DNA of 64,000 nt from Shewanella nanhaiensis (GCF_019457885.1 NZ_JAHZST010000002.1:458657-522656), one strand, 5' to 3'. Shown: positions 26,490 to 37,429, counted from the stretch's first letter. Notes: a model not told the origin generated them from the letters alone. A program made the numbers and translations.

Positions 26490-28535
26490 TTACTTACCAC
26501 CAGGTTCAGCAAACTTAGTCATCCAATCTTCAACTTGGTTATACCAATAGATTGAATTATTTGGCTTCATAATCCAATGGTTTTCATCAGGGAAATAGAT
26601 CATTCGAGACTCTACACCTCGTGTTTGCAAGGTACGGAATAGCTCAAAACCTTGGCCTACAGGTACACGGTAATCTAGTTGGCCATGAACCACTAAGGTT
26701 GGAGTGTTGAAGTTTTTAGCACCATAGTGAGGAGAGATGTCATTATAGAGCTCAGGCTTATCCCAGTAGTTACCAAACCTAGTGCTGTGTACAGAGAAGT
26801 CCGCCGCCATTTGCGAGTACATGTTATAAACCGCAGCATGGATGAATAGGGCATTAAATGGGTGCTCTTGGCCCAAAATAATTGAGGTTAGGTAGCCACC
26901 ATAACTAGCTCCCCCCGCCACTAATCGCTCATCATCAATCCACTCTTTTTGAGTAAACCACTGTGTTGCTTTAAACACATCTTCCAATGATTTATTTTTC
27001 CAATCGGGATTTATACTGTCAGCAAACTCTTGGCCAAAGCTGTTTGAGCCATGGAAGTTAGGCCAGGCGGTAACATAGCCCCAAGAGGCAAATGTCTGAG
27101 CGTTCCAACGGAAGTGGAAACCATCAGAGATCGCACTATGTGGCCCTCCATGGATCAACATCATCAAGGGATACTTTTTGCTAGAATCAAACCCAGGCGG
27201 ATAATGAACCCACATCTGTATATCTTGGTCGTTGTAGCCTTTATAAGTAACTGACTCATAAGTTCCCATGTCGACATCGGCAAGAATATCGTCATTGAAG
27301 CTATCCAAACGTGTGGTTTTACCATTTTTAGGGTTGATCTTAACCACTCTAGCTGGATAGAGGAAGCTATCGTTAGACGCGACTAATGTGCCGTCTTTAG
27401 CAATTGAAGGCCTACCAAAATTGGTCTGTTGAGTTATGGCTTTTACCTTGCCATTTTTGCCATTGATATGGAAAATTCTGCGAGTAGCAGCATCATCGAT
27501 TGCCGCATAAAAACCTTTACCATCAGCTGTCCAGCTAAAGCGAGCCACCGAACGGTCCCAATCGGCAGTGATATTTCGCTCTGTGCGCTTTTTCACATCA
27601 AGCAAGATCAGATTGGCAGTATCGGCATAGAAGCCATGAATAAGCTGACGGGTAAAAGCTAAGGTTTTACCATCAGGACTGAAGGTTGGACTCGTATCTG
27701 GGGCGTTATTTTTTGCCGTTAAATTTTCCGCCTTATCACTGCCTATCTTAGCCATAAAGATATCGATTTTTGGATCGACTCGATTGTCCCAACCATTACT
27801 GTTAAAGGCGATAAAGCGCTCATCAGGCGAAATATCATAGTTCGCAGCGCTTTGAGATGAACGAGGCAGTTGCTTATTCATCACTTGTGTCACAGCTTCA
27901 ACCTCCCCTCCTTTAGCTGGAATACGGAAAACATGGGCTTGACGATCCTCCTCAATCCAATGGTCAAAGCTCGAATAGGGTAGTGCATTCCACTGACGGG
28001 CAGACACTTTATCCTTTTTATTCGCTGTTAACTGCTCAGCCATCTCAGGCCATGTTTTACCTGGGAAAACACGGCTAATAAAGTAAACATGTTCACCTAC
28101 CCATCGCACCCCTTTGACACCACCAGGAACATCTGTGAGTCGCTGAGCTTCACCTGCCCTATCCATAGGTAACAGGTATATCTGCCCATCCTCATCTTCA
28201 TCACGCTTACTCACAAAAGCAAGCACCTTGCTATCAGGAGAGAACACAGGCTCACTCACCCGCAAGCCTTTGGCAGTCAAAGGACGCTGACTAGAGCCAT
28301 CTTTAGCAAACAACCAAAGCTGTGTTGCTCCTTTATCTTCAGGAACATCATATTGAGTTACAGAAGCAATAATGTACTCGCCATTGGGTGAAATTGTGGG
28401 GCTTGCGATGCGATTTAGCTGCCACAACAACTCAACCGACAGTCGTTTATCATCCACAGGTTTAGCCTGCTCTGCATATACAGGTGCCAGCGGCATCAAG
28501 ATAGTACAAAGCAGTAGCAATCCGACTTTCTTCAC
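26490..28535 (-). CDS. Secreted S9-family peptidase (acylaminoacyl/dipeptidyl-peptidase-like)
   Basis: A 681-residue protein with a cleavable signal peptide (MKKVGLLLLCTILMPLAPVYA). The N-terminal part is a WD40-like beta-propeller (ISPNGEYI, FSPDSKVLAF, FSPDGKTLAF repeats). The C-terminal hydrolase domain has Ser544 in GGASYGGYLTS, Asp621 in HGQLDYRVP and His653 in DENHWI. It would remove dipeptides or acyl-amino acids from peptides in the periplasm. Relatives in this window are a lipoprotein at 15.5 kb and another at 54.7 kb. It is monocistronic. Confidence 0.92.
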   Translation of the reverse strand: MKKVGLLLLCTILMPLAPVYAEQAKPVDDKRLSVELLWQLNRIASPTISPNGEYIIASVTQYDVPEDKGATQLWLFAKDGSSQRPLTAKGLRVSEPVFSPDSKVLAFVSKRDEDEDGQIYLLPMDRAGEAQRLTDVPGGVKGVRWVGEHVYFISRVFPGKTWPEMAEQLTANKKDKVSARQWNALPYSSFDHWIEEDRQAHVFRIPAKGGEVEAVTQVMNKQLPRSSQSAANYDISPDERFIAFNSNGWDNRVDPKIDIFMAKIGSDKAENLTAKNNAPDTSPTFSPDGKTLAFTRQLIHGFYADTANLILLDVKKRTERNITADWDRSVARFSWTADGKGFYAAIDDAATRRIFHINGKNGKVKAITQQTNFGRPSIAKDGTLVASNDSFLYPARVVKINPKNGKTTRLDSFNDDILADVDMGTYESVTYKGYNDQDIQMWVHYPPGFDSSKKYPLMMLIHGGPHSAISDGFHFRWNAQTFASWGYVTAWPNFHGSNSFGQEFADSINPDWKNKSLEDVFKATQWFTQKEWIDDERLVAGGASYGGYLTSIILGQEHPFNALFIHAAVYNMYSQMAADFSVHSTRFGNYWDKPELYNDISPHYGAKNFNTPTLVVHGQLDYRVPVGQGFELFRTLQTRGVESRMIYFPDENHWIMKPNNSIYWYNQVEDWMTKFAEPGGK

Positions 28536-28792
28536 GGGTCTTCTCCTTGATTAGATTATTGTTTTTTTCTTGTCAGCACAGGAAGTCAGTGTAACCAATG
28601 AGAGGTATTTATCGGACCAACATAGACTGAACGAGAGGCTTGATAACTCTAACATATCAACGTTGGCTATCGTCATGCATAACGATTAAATGAAACTTAA
28701 CGGGAGGGATAAAAGAGATATGACTCACTATATAATGCCCACCAAACGGTGTGGCAGGCATTAATCTTTAAGATAAAAAACCGTCAATCAAG

Positions 28793-29872
28793 TTATAAAC
28801 AGCCGTAGCTATTACAGAGTACTCTAAAGTTATTACTGGTGAATCTTGGCCCCACAAAGCTCTGACCAAAAGTCCCCTTTTTGGAGGGGCCGCTGACCAC
28901 AGAGTTTGCCTGATTACCACCAGATACATATGGAGTGAACTTTCTTAACCAAGGGCCACCACTTGCGCCATAGGTCATATTACAACCCATACCAATGGCA
29001 TCAGTATCATCCTTAAAGGATTCAGCAGCACAGGTATTACTGTATTGACCTGAGCCTAAATTCCCTGGATAACCAAATGAGAATAGACTTTGCTCAAATG
29101 ACTGACCATAGGCATATCCCAAATTACCCACCATGCCATTAGGGTTGCCACTTAATCGGACTAACGCTAGATCATATTGGCGGCTACCGACATTAATCCA
29201 GTTAGTGAGAACGATGGCACTGGTCCAGTTATACTGGCCATACGGCTTATTACCGTACCTCTCAGCAGGTGCAAACACTAAGTTTGAATGCCAACCACTA
29301 CCACGACTATAAACACAGTGAGCAGCTGTCAGTAGTACATTATTTTTCAGCATAGATGCACTGCAGTAGCTACTACTACCACTCGGCGTATTAAAATAGA
29401 GTTTTCCCATGGTTCGCCAAGGGTGATATTTCCAAGATTGGGAATATTTATTGGCTGGATAGCCAGTATACAGATCGGGCTTAGCGGCAGATTTGGCATC
29501 ATAATCACTGCTAGAGTACTCCTCAGTGATCACCATCTCCTCCATCGCTTTCCAAGCTTCAGGATAGAGAGCTTTAGCATCATCGTTGGCCCCAAAAGGC
29601 GCCAATTGACTATCCGCAGAGCCTGAGCCACCAGAGATTATCTCCTCTTGTGCGGCCTTAGAGACAACATATTCTGGCCACTCCATCGGTGTGGCTTGGT
29701 CCATTTTTAACTGCTTCTCAATTGAAGCTGCAACATTTTTTGGTGCCGACTTCTCCTTTACTTCTGATATATTAATTAAAGATGTATCTGCATTTGCGAT
29801 TCCAGAACCGAAAAGCAGAGACATATATATTCCCACACAACTACATACTATAACTTTATGATTGATTTCCAT
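28793..29872 (-). CDS. Secreted trypsin-like (S1/V8-type) serine protease
   Basis: A 359-residue protein with signal peptide (ending GIANA), a pro-like segment of about 110 residues and a chymotrypsin-fold domain. The triad residues are His185 in LTAAHCVY, Asp234 in YDLALVRL and Ser305 in YGASGGPW. Cys170/Cys186 and Cys281/Cys297 probably form disulfides. The short V8-like GxSGGP region suggests a glutamyl-endopeptidase-like relative rather than true trypsin. It is monocistronic with a long gene-free region upstream. Confidence 0.9.
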   Translation of the reverse strand: MEINHKVIVCSCVGIYMSLLFGSGIANADTSLINISEVKEKSAPKNVAASIEKQLKMDQATPMEWPEYVVSKAAQEEIISGGSGSADSQLAPFGANDDAKALYPEAWKAMEEMVITEEYSSSDYDAKSAAKPDLYTGYPANKYSQSWKYHPWRTMGKLYFNTPSGSSSYCSASMLKNNVLLTAAHCVYSRGSGWHSNLVFAPAERYGNKPYGQYNWTSAIVLTNWINVGSRQYDLALVRLSGNPNGMVGNLGYAYGQSFEQSLFSFGYPGNLGSGQYSNTCAAESFKDDTDAIGMGCNMTYGASGGPWLRKFTPYVSGGNQANSVVSGPSKKGTFGQSFVGPRFTSNNFRVLCNSYGCL

Positions 29873-30679
29873 AACTAGCTTCCTTCTAAGTTAATAAATA
29901 ATCAATTGCATATCCTTTTGCTTGGCCATACATCCATGACATAAGCTATTTAAACTATTTTTCAGCGGGTTATAACCACTAGTATCTTATATTATTTGAA
30001 TTATAACCAAAGCTAAGGTGAAACCGCTCAATAACAATGACTTAAGTTGATAAGTAATTTATCCTGTATTACCATTAACATAAGCCTACAACTAAAGTTG
30101 TTACCAAGAAGTATCTTGCAACAATTTAATAGAACATAAAAACAGAATAAAACACATAATATAAAAGTTATTGAATTATTATTTTATTAATACCTAATAA
30201 CTTGCTGCAAACACAATTAAACAAAAGAAAAACCATAAAACTAAATAACGACAGTCAAATGTATTAGCATTTAATACTAAAAGATTAATTAAAGTATTAC
30301 CTATATTTTGCTAGATTAAAATGAATACTTCATTCAATCTATTTAAGCTGATTAACCGAATAAGCTAAATCACATATCTATGGAGAGAAGTTCTGTATCT
30401 TCCTTCACAACCGCTCTACCCAAGAGCCCTTAACTTTAGCTAAGACCTTAAAAGAGGGCGTAGAGAGAAACCTTCATTGGCCAAGGGCTAAACTGAGTGG
30501 AAGAACAGGGTCATGGCTCAAACCGCTCCTCAGGTCACATGATACTCTGTGATTAAAAACAGGTTTATCCGCTAATAACTAATCTTCTCTTCACGCTCAA
30601 AAAACCATGCTAACCTCATGGACAATAGCTAAGCTTAAAGTTCAGGTATATTTTCAGTTAAAAACTAAGAGAGAATATT
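29873..30679. other. Gene-free AT-rich region upstream of the globin gene
   Basis: About 800 bp of strongly AT-rich DNA with frequent stops in all frames. It separates the divergent S1 protease and globin genes. I see no RNA gene, long hairpin or coding remnant. Confidence 0.6.
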
Positions 30680-31042
30680 ATGAATGGTACCAGCCTTTAT
30701 GACCGCTTAGGAGGCGAGGTAAAAATAGCCCAAATAGCAGCCGACATCTTTGATACTCATAGGGATAACCCTACCATTGCCAGCCGCTACAAGGACTCAG
30801 ACAGAGATAAAGTGATTAAAACTGTGACTGAGTTTCTCTGCTCTGGAACGGGAGGCCCTCAGGAGTATACAGGGAAAAACATGACCGACACTCATAGGAC
30901 AATGAACATCAATGAGCGTGAATACCTCGCCGTTATCGATGACATCATGGTCGCTCTGGAAAAAAATGATGTGGGTCAACAGGAGAAGCAGGAGTTATTG
31001 ATGGTCGCCTATTCACTAAAAGGAGAGATCATTGGTGTCTAG
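30680..31042 (+). CDS. Group I truncated haemoglobin
   Basis: A 120-residue protein with the 2-over-2 globin signature: YDRLGG at the N-terminus, [11 protein letters not shown] (residues ~58-68) and the likely proximal His72 in DTHRTM. Group I truncated globins bind O2 and NO and often detoxify NO or sense redox. Length is normal for the group. It is monocistronic; an inverted repeat AGATAACC/GGTTATCT (31053-31089) lies between its stop and the next convergent gene. Confidence 0.92.
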   Translation: MNGTSLYDRLGGEVKIAQIAADIFDTHRDNPTIASRYKDSDRDKVIKTVTEFLCSGTGGPQEYTGKNMTDTHRTMNINEREYLAVIDDIMVALEKNDVGQQEKQELLMVAYSLKGEIIGV

Positions 31043-31101
31043 TTGTGCCTACAGATAACCTTACACTTATACACTAGGTAGGGTTATCTCACTAGGTCAG
31101 T

Positions 31102-31800
31102 TCAACGAATAAAACGCTCGACCAACCCCGCAAACACACCTTTAGCATCATCCGTTATCACATCCCCATGGGTCACAATAATTTTATCGAAATCCCACTG
31201 CTGAATATTCTTGATAAAGACAGAGAAAGCCAACTTATCTTTAATAGTAAAACCTAACTTAAGTGGCGGGGCAACGCAGGCTCCCTTAAACCCTAAAGGC
31301 CTAAATACGCAGCGGGTCATGACACCAGCAAAGCCAGAGGGTATCTCATCACTGTGGTTTTGAATGAGATCGGTCACAATCAAGGAACGGCTAGATTTAT
31401 GAAAAAAGACCGACTCATTGAACAGCTCAACATTGGGCATAAATTCACGTTCAAAATCATCACACCAGATATTTTCAAAATGCTTTTCAAGCACCATATA
31501 ATTATCCAGCTTCACTTTTTTAGGGATCCCACCGCTGACATATAACTCAGCCTCAGGATAAGCCGCTTGCCAGGCAGACAACCAGATATTATGCCCATTA
31601 GCGGCTCCGACGATAAACGTCACCTTACCCAGTTCATCTATCTCAGCTTGTAACTCAGGATTAGGCTTTGTTGGCGAATGTAGCCAAAGACCACCACAAC
31701 TCAGCTTCACAATGGTCATACGTAGCCTAAGCTGGATCCCACCTAATGGCATACTATCTTCGTGTGCCCATATATTTTCACCTAGCTGCACTAATGACAT
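31102..31800 (-). CDS. DUF4336 protein (metallo-hydrolase-like)
   Basis: A 232-residue protein matching DUF4336 by its opening (LGENIWAHEDSMPLGGIQLRLRMTIVKL), the SPTKPNPEL segment and the late KIIVTHGDVI element. The family is thought to have a degenerate metallo-beta-lactamase-like fold; the canonical HxHxDH motif is absent here. Function is unknown. It is convergent with the globin gene and followed, in its own direction, by no operon partner. Confidence 0.75.
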   Translation of the reverse strand: MSLVQLGENIWAHEDSMPLGGIQLRLRMTIVKLSCGGLWLHSPTKPNPELQAEIDELGKVTFIVGAANGHNIWLSAWQAAYPEAELYVSGGIPKKVKLDNYMVLEKHFENIWCDDFEREFMPNVELFNESVFFHKSSRSLIVTDLIQNHSDEIPSGFAGVMTRCVFRPLGFKGACVAPPLKLGFTIKDKLAFSVFIKNIQQWDFDKIIVTHGDVITDDAKGVFAGLVERFIR

Positions 31801-31935
31801 ATTAACCCTTAGTTTTAACGTGACGTAACGACTAACCTACCTAGAGATTCAATTAAAGAACAGAGATTAATGGTAAACAGCCATGAACAGCTTTGTATTA
31901 TTTACCTTCGATTTTTAATAACCAATTTTTCATGT

Positions 31936-33039
31936 TTAAGAACCTGAACTAAGCTCTGCCGATATTGCAGGGCTATCGCAAGCTTGGAGCTCCTGTGTCG
32001 TTGAGCCATCTACCGATAGAGGCACGCCTGACTGATTGGCTATATATTGCTGAAAATATTCAACCAATGCTTGGGGATCGGCAAGCTGCATATCGATGCT
32101 ATCGACCTGCTCAGTAAGCTGGCCCAAACCGCCAAAATAGGTCTGTGGCTGATGAAAGCTCAACTTGATATTGCTACTAGCACCATAGCCAAAATGCAGC
32201 CCCTCTTTATTCTCCTTCCTAAAGTACTCACCTATCTCAATATCGGCGATGTCGGTTAATTTAATCGACATAAAGCCCCATACACTATTGTTAATAATCA
32301 AGTTATCGTGCTGGCTATAGAGTGAGTAGTGTCTGGAGAGCCTATAGTTTGCCGTTACCATCACTAGGCTATAGCTAATAATACTGGCGACAATAATGGC
32401 GGCTAGCTGACTCCAAGGTTCAATAACAAAATAGGCTAGAGACGAGGTAGCCAGAGTCCCTAATATCAACATAAACCAACACCAAAGAGAGCTTGAACGT
32501 AGCTTTAGAGCCGTGATGGCAGGGACATGGTTACGTGATAGGTAAGGGATGGCGTAGTACCAGCTCGCAGGCTCTGAGGCCATAACTAATGCCAGAGAAC
32601 GTTTCTTATCATCTTGCTCTTGAAAGGTCTCTAAAATATGAACCCTAGGATCGCCAGATAGGTTTCGCGCTTGCCATAACCCCTTTACGATACTCACCAT
32701 CAAGAACAACTGAATAGCCAATAACACAGCAATAATCGGGTAACGTAACCAGGCAATAAACTCAAAATAGCCGGCAATTTCAGCTGGGAAACTCAGCCTT
32801 GCCATCAAACTACTGAGACTAAATATTAGCAACATCTTCCACAGCTTCTGCTCACCGACTTTAATGATACAAAACCAATAACTGAGTGGTAGCAAGATAA
32901 AGTAGAGTACTGAAAAGCCAATAACCAGTCTCAGATTCAGATCGCCATCTAAGCTCTCAGGTAGAAACTGAAAGCCGAGGGAGTAACTCACTATGGTACT
33001 GATGAGAAAGATAAGTCTGAACTTTACGCTACGCCTCAT
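31936..33039 (-). CDS. Hypothetical integral membrane protein
   Basis: A 367-residue protein not recognised by motif. It has about four hydrophobic segments in the first 120 residues, a soluble stretch (RNLSGDPRVHILETFQEQDDKKRS, ~residues 125-150), two more membrane segments (~185-230) and a soluble C-terminal domain of about 120 residues. That domain is rich in beta-type sequence (HDNLIINNSVWGFMSIKLTDIADIEIGEY), reminiscent of small PH-like domains in bacterial membrane proteins. It is monocistronic. Confidence 0.7.
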   Translation of the reverse strand: MRRSVKFRLIFLISTIVSYSLGFQFLPESLDGDLNLRLVIGFSVLYFILLPLSYWFCIIKVGEQKLWKMLLIFSLSSLMARLSFPAEIAGYFEFIAWLRYPIIAVLLAIQLFLMVSIVKGLWQARNLSGDPRVHILETFQEQDDKKRSLALVMASEPASWYYAIPYLSRNHVPAITALKLRSSSLWCWFMLILGTLATSSLAYFVIEPWSQLAAIIVASIISYSLVMVTANYRLSRHYSLYSQHDNLIINNSVWGFMSIKLTDIADIEIGEYFRKENKEGLHFGYGASSNIKLSFHQPQTYFGGLGQLTEQVDSIDMQLADPQALVEYFQQYIANQSGVPLSVDGSTTQELQACDSPAISAELSSGS

Positions 33040-33135
33040 AAAGGCTCCTTGCGAATAGATGTTGACGCTATGTTACAGACTTAACCAAGCAGCCTCAAGG
33101 GAGGAAATTAAGCGAAAAGAGGAGTAAAGAGGGGG

Positions 33136-33170
33136 TGAACATTGAGCAACGAATATAAGCTCAATGTTCA
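33136..33170. repeat. 12-bp inverted repeat downstream of ubiA
   Basis: TGAACATTGAGC (33136-33147) and GCTCAATGTTCA (33159-33170) enclose an 11-base loop, about 10 bp after the ubiA stop. No T-run follows on the minus strand, so it is a stem-loop of uncertain use: mRNA 3'-end protection or a weak terminator. Confidence 0.6.
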
Positions 33171-33178
33171 ACTAAACC

Positions 33179-34039
33179 TTAGACAAGATAATCAACACCA
33201 AGAGCAACAAACAGGCTCAATCCCGCCCAATTATTATTCAGAAAGGCTTTAAAACAGGGAGCGCGCTCTCGGCCATAGATAAGCTTCTGTTGATAGAGGC
33301 TAAAACCAACAAAGGTGATAATACCTAGAGCATAAACCAAGCCACGATCAGCAGCCCAACCAGCGATAATGAAACAGGCAAGCGCTGCCAGCTGAAACAG
33401 GGCAATAACTTGACGGTCATACTTACCAAATAAAATGGCGGTAGATTTTATTCCCACCTTAAGGTCATCATCTCTGTCGACCATGGCATACATGGTGTCG
33501 TAGGCGACTGTCCAGCACCAGTTAGCCGCAAATAACCACCAAGCTTCCGCTGGCACAGTCCCAGTTTGCGCCGCATAGGCCATGGGGATCGACCAGCTCC
33601 ACACCACACCGAGAAACATCTGCGGCATATTGGTAAAGCGTTTAGTGAAGGGATAGATGATGGTGAGTATGATCCCCACAAAGGAGAGCTGCACCACTAA
33701 AGGGTTGAGCATTAAAACTAGGCCGAAAGCGATAAGTCCCATCACCACAAAGAGGGTTAAAGCCTCTTTAACAGAGACCTCACCACTGGCCAAAGGGCGA
33801 GATTTAGTTCGCTCAACATGGGAGTCGAGTTTACGATCTGCGTAATCGTTAATGATGCAGCCACAGGCTCGCATCACGACTACGCCGATAATAAAGATCA
33901 CTAAAACCTTAAGATCAGGCATGCCACCGGCCGCTAACACTAGCGCCATCAAGCAGGGCCACATCAGCAATAAGGTACCGATTGGACGGTCCATGCGGGC
34001 CAAACGTAAGTAGATCTCTAATTTATCCTTCACACTCAT
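33179..34039 (-). CDS. ubiA: 4-hydroxybenzoate polyprenyltransferase
   Basis: A 286-residue membrane prenyltransferase. Both Asp-rich motifs that bind the Mg-diphosphate of the prenyl donor are present: [23 protein letters not shown] (residues ~64-86) and [20 protein letters not shown] (~183-202). About nine membrane segments follow the family pattern. It attaches an octaprenyl chain to 4-hydroxybenzoate in ubiquinone synthesis. It lies downstream of uvrD on the same strand with a 94-bp gap; no ubiC is seen. Confidence 0.93.
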   Translation of the reverse strand: MSVKDKLEIYLRLARMDRPIGTLLLMWPCLMALVLAAGGMPDLKVLVIFIIGVVVMRACGCIINDYADRKLDSHVERTKSRPLASGEVSVKEALTLFVVMGLIAFGLVLMLNPLVVQLSFVGIILTIIYPFTKRFTNMPQMFLGVVWSWSIPMAYAAQTGTVPAEAWWLFAANWCWTVAYDTMYAMVDRDDDLKVGIKSTAILFGKYDRQVIALFQLAALACFIIAGWAADRGLVYALGIITFVGFSLYQQKLIYGRERAPCFKAFLNNNWAGLSLFVALGVDYLV

Positions 34040-34132
34040 CTAGGCTCTCCTAAAACCGCTTCGGCCTTTAACGTATCGATCTAAAAAATCATACAACATT
34101 ATGACTGACACACATCGACTTGCAATCGCTTT

Positions 34133-36298
34133 CTAGCAGGTTTCAAGCCTTGCATAAGCCACCACCAGCCACTTACTGCCCACATCGAAAAAGTTCACCT
34201 GAACTCTAGCCTGCGGACCACTTCCCTCAGTACTGATCACCTTACCTTCACCAAATTTAGGGTGCATCACACCTTGTCCAATCTGGAAGCCCGACTCATT
34301 CACAACGGTTGAGCGGGTAAATGAAGGTTGAGCGCGAGAAGGCGTGTTCACCTGAGTTTTCAAGCGGATCTCTTCCACATGCTCAGTGGGGATCTCCTTG
34401 ATAAAGCGTGACGGTCTAGCAAAGTTTTCACGACCATAGATACGACGTGTTTCCGCATAGGTGATGTACAGTTTCTCCATCGCGCGGGTCATGCCCACGT
34501 AACAGAGGCGGCGCTCCTCATCGAGTCTGTCACCCTCATCCATCGCCATCTGGCTCGGGAAGATCCCCTCCTCAACGCCAGACATAAACACCACAGGGAA
34601 CTCCAGACCTTTTGCCGAGTGCAGCGTCATTAACTGCACCGCATCGGTAAAGGCATCGGCTTGTCCTTCACCGGCCTCTAATGCCGCATGAGATAGGAAA
34701 GCATTCAGCTCACCCATATCTTCATTCTCTTCCGGCATCACAAAAGTACGCGCAGCTGTCACTAGCTCATCGAGGTTTTCAACACGTGAACGTGCTTTCT
34801 CGCCCTTTTCAGCCTCATACATGCTCTTAAGGCCAGACTCTCTGATCACATGATCTGTGGTGCGATGTAAGCTCAACTCTTCAGTGTCTTGCTGCATCTC
34901 AACAATCAGATCCATAAAGCCACGAACCGCATTGGCCGCACGTCCGCTAAGCAGTTTCTCCTCCAGTGCGCGCAAACAGGTTTGCCACAAGGTGAGCTCT
35001 TGCTGACGAGCGGTAGCACGCAGAATATCTAAGGTTCGACCGCCAATGCCACGAGCTGGTGTATTGACCACACGCTCGAATGCCGCATCATCGTCTTTAT
35101 TGTTAATCAGACGCAGATAGCTCATCGCATCTTTAATCTCTTGGCGCTCGAAGAAGCGAAGGCCACCATAGATACGGTAAGCTAAGCCTTTATGCAGTAA
35201 CGCCTCTTCCAGTACCCGCGACTGCGCATTGGAACGGTAGAGGATCGCACAACTACTTAAGTCACCGCCCATATCATGCCAATCACAGATACGGCCGACG
35301 ATAAATCTCGCCTCATCCATCTCATTAAAGGCGCAGTAGATAGCGATCTGCTCGCCATCTTTATCTTCGGTCCACAGCTTCTTACCTAACCGCTCTGGGT
35401 TATTAGCAATCAGCTCATTCGACGCCTTAAGAATATGGCCAGTAGAACGGTAGTTCTGCTCCAAACGTATGGTGCCAGCCTTGGGGAAGTCCTCTAAGAA
35501 CTTATGCAAGTTCTCCACCTGAGCACCACGCCAGCCGTAGATAGACTGATCATCGTCACCGACTATCATTACGTTTGCACTGTCACCCGCTAGCACGCGG
35601 ATCCACGCATATTGAATGGCGTTAGTATCTTGGAACTCGTCCACTAAGATATTTTTAAATCTGTCTTGATAATGCTTAAGCACATGGGGCTTATTGAGCC
35701 AAAGCTCATGGGCACGCAGTAAAATTTCAGCAAAGTCCACCAGCCCAGCGCGATCGCAAGACTCCTGGTAAACCTGATAAATTTGCAGCAGCGTTTGCTC
35801 AATCGGAAAGCCACCCGCATCGATATGCTTAGGTCTTAATCCCTGATCTTTCTTACCATTAATATAGCCCTGAGCCTGACGAGGCGGATACTGCTTCTCA
35901 TCTAAATTCAAGCTTTTAAGGATGCGTTTAATCAGTCTTAACTGATCGTCAGAATCGATGATCTGAAATGTCTGGGGCAGGTTGGCATCTTGGTAATGAG
36001 TGCGCAGCAGACGATGAGCTAAACCGTGGAAGGTACCGATCCACATGCGTCCCATATTACTACCGCTCACCTTCTCCACACGTTCACGCATCTCAGCGGC
36101 AGCTTTGTTGGTAAAGGTTACCGCCAAAATAGAGTATGGACTTTGCTGTTCAACCTGCATCAGCCAGGCAATTCTATGGGTTAATACCCGAGTCTTACCA
36201 CTGCCAGCACCCGCCAACACCAACATACTGGATTGCGGTGCACCAACGGCTTCACGTTGTTTATCATTCAGGCCGTCAAGTAAAGAAGATACGTCCAT
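34133..36298 (-). CDS. uvrD: DNA helicase II
   Basis: 721 residues from the ATG at 36298, which has GGAGG five bases upstream. A longer in-frame start at 36343 adds 15 residues with no ribosome site. It is an SF1A helicase: Walker A LAGAGSGKTRV (~28-38), motif Ia AVTFTNKAA, motif II LVDEFQDTN, motif III GDDDQSIYGWRGA, motif IV EQNYRS, motif V TLHSAKGLEFPVVF and motif VI RRLCYVGMTRA. The C-terminal VMHPKFGEGKV...YARLE tail is the UvrD-type C-terminus. It acts in nucleotide excision and mismatch repair. Length matches E. coli UvrD. Confidence 0.96.
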   Translation of the reverse strand: MDVSSLLDGLNDKQREAVGAPQSSMLVLAGAGSGKTRVLTHRIAWLMQVEQQSPYSILAVTFTNKAAAEMRERVEKVSGSNMGRMWIGTFHGLAHRLLRTHYQDANLPQTFQIIDSDDQLRLIKRILKSLNLDEKQYPPRQAQGYINGKKDQGLRPKHIDAGGFPIEQTLLQIYQVYQESCDRAGLVDFAEILLRAHELWLNKPHVLKHYQDRFKNILVDEFQDTNAIQYAWIRVLAGDSANVMIVGDDDQSIYGWRGAQVENLHKFLEDFPKAGTIRLEQNYRSTGHILKASNELIANNPERLGKKLWTEDKDGEQIAIYCAFNEMDEARFIVGRICDWHDMGGDLSSCAILYRSNAQSRVLEEALLHKGLAYRIYGGLRFFERQEIKDAMSYLRLINNKDDDAAFERVVNTPARGIGGRTLDILRATARQQELTLWQTCLRALEEKLLSGRAANAVRGFMDLIVEMQQDTEELSLHRTTDHVIRESGLKSMYEAEKGEKARSRVENLDELVTAARTFVMPEENEDMGELNAFLSHAALEAGEGQADAFTDAVQLMTLHSAKGLEFPVVFMSGVEEGIFPSQMAMDEGDRLDEERRLCYVGMTRAMEKLYITYAETRRIYGRENFARPSRFIKEIPTEHVEEIRLKTQVNTPSRAQPSFTRSTVVNESGFQIGQGVMHPKFGEGKVISTEGSGPQARVQVNFFDVGSKWLVVAYARLETC

Positions 36299-36343
36299 TA
36301 TTGCCTCCAAAAAATCGAGGATGCAGTATAGCAGGAAGAGCAA

Positions 36344-36757
36344 CCCATAACCTAGAAGTGGTACTTGTCGGATAACAAGTTTGAAGTATCTTTTTATGTT
36401 TCATTGGGGGTTTATTGGTGTTTGATGGTTTATAGGTAACCATAACTCCGATGGTGTTTATTGCTTGCAGCAGGCCGATGTGTAAACACTTCTGCGGGAC
36501 GCTATAAATATGTCCCTATACGCTCGACGGTGGCATCCTTGCCACCAACGCCCACAGCTGCATTCACACCTGATTGTTTATCTCTTCGATTGAGGTTTTG
36601 GGCTATTACTCATTTTTGGACAGAAATGCTTTAGTGTAAAGGGTCTAAAGGTAGGTGATGAGATTAGTACATTTATGGTGTCCAAAGAATGGTTACATTG
36701 ACCCCATATATTCATTTTGGTCAATTTTCTACGACCTTTTTATTTAATAACACATTG
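36344..36757. other. Gene-free region with hairpins at the edge of an accessory stretch
   Basis: No supported gene. Two local inverted repeats are visible: GGGACGCTATAAATATGTCCC (outer GGGAC/GTCCC, near 36497) and GGTGGCA-TCCT-TGCCACC (near 36530-36547). Such GC-richer hairpin blocks recur between genes elsewhere in this window (38.6, 48.4, 50.5 and 63.2 kb). The first part holds the uvrD promoter. Confidence 0.55.
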
Positions 36758-37429
36758 TTATAAAAATGCTTTCTTAGTCATGACTTGTTCGGTCGGCATT
36801 TTATGTGCTTCATCAACTAAATCTTTGATTGATAATCTTATTTCATTTTGAAAAGCCATATACTTCTCATAAGTCTCTCCAGTGTAAGGCAAGTCAGGAT
36901 TACGCTTATTTTCCAAATGATGCGCAATATGCCACCTTGTTATACATAATATTTCGTAGAATGAAGCTAAACGGTCAAACCATAATCTCCTGTGTTTCTC
37001 GTCTACTGAGTTTGGAGACAGAAAGTGAGCTTCTGATGCTTCAATATTCTTCAGTGTTAAGTACTCAATAGAAGCATTTATATCCTTAATATAATGATGA
37101 ATTAGTTGATAAGAGCGGCGTTGAGATGAGCTTAAATCACTAGCAACCTCTTTATAATAATTGTCAAATATATAAGAGCCTACGGGCAGCGGCATAGAAC
37201 CTGAATGCAACTTATGAACATTCATAGTTAACTTTTGACGACAAATTGCTATTGCAGAGTCTAATGAGGTATCTATATCCACCAACTCTTCCAACAAAGC
37301 TCTTTTGAAGCAACACTTGTTGTGTCGATACTTCCAGTAAAGAACCAGTTGACCAAACATTAACGCCACAATGGCAGAAATAAGAGTAATTATTAGTTTT
37401 TCATTTGTTAGTAGGTTATCTATATCCAT
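36758..37429 (-). CDS. Hypothetical protein with N-terminal membrane anchor
   Basis: A 223-residue protein of unrecognised family. One hydrophobic segment (LIITLISAIVALMFGQLVLYW, residues ~12-32) is followed by a helical cytoplasmic-type region rich in His, Arg and Glu. The overall shape resembles small anchored helical proteins of mobile or accessory regions. It is AT-richer than its chromosomal neighbours and lies between uvrD and a broken FRG gene. A GAGAA sequence precedes the ATG. Confidence 0.6.
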   Translation of the reverse strand: MDIDNLLTNEKLIITLISAIVALMFGQLVLYWKYRHNKCCFKRALLEELVDIDTSLDSAIAICRQKLTMNVHKLHSGSMPLPVGSYIFDNYYKEVASDLSSSQRRSYQLIHHYIKDINASIEYLTLKNIEASEAHFLSPNSVDEKHRRLWFDRLASFYEILCITRWHIAHHLENKRNPDLPYTGETYEKYMAFQNEIRLSIKDLVDEAHKMPTEQVMTKKAFL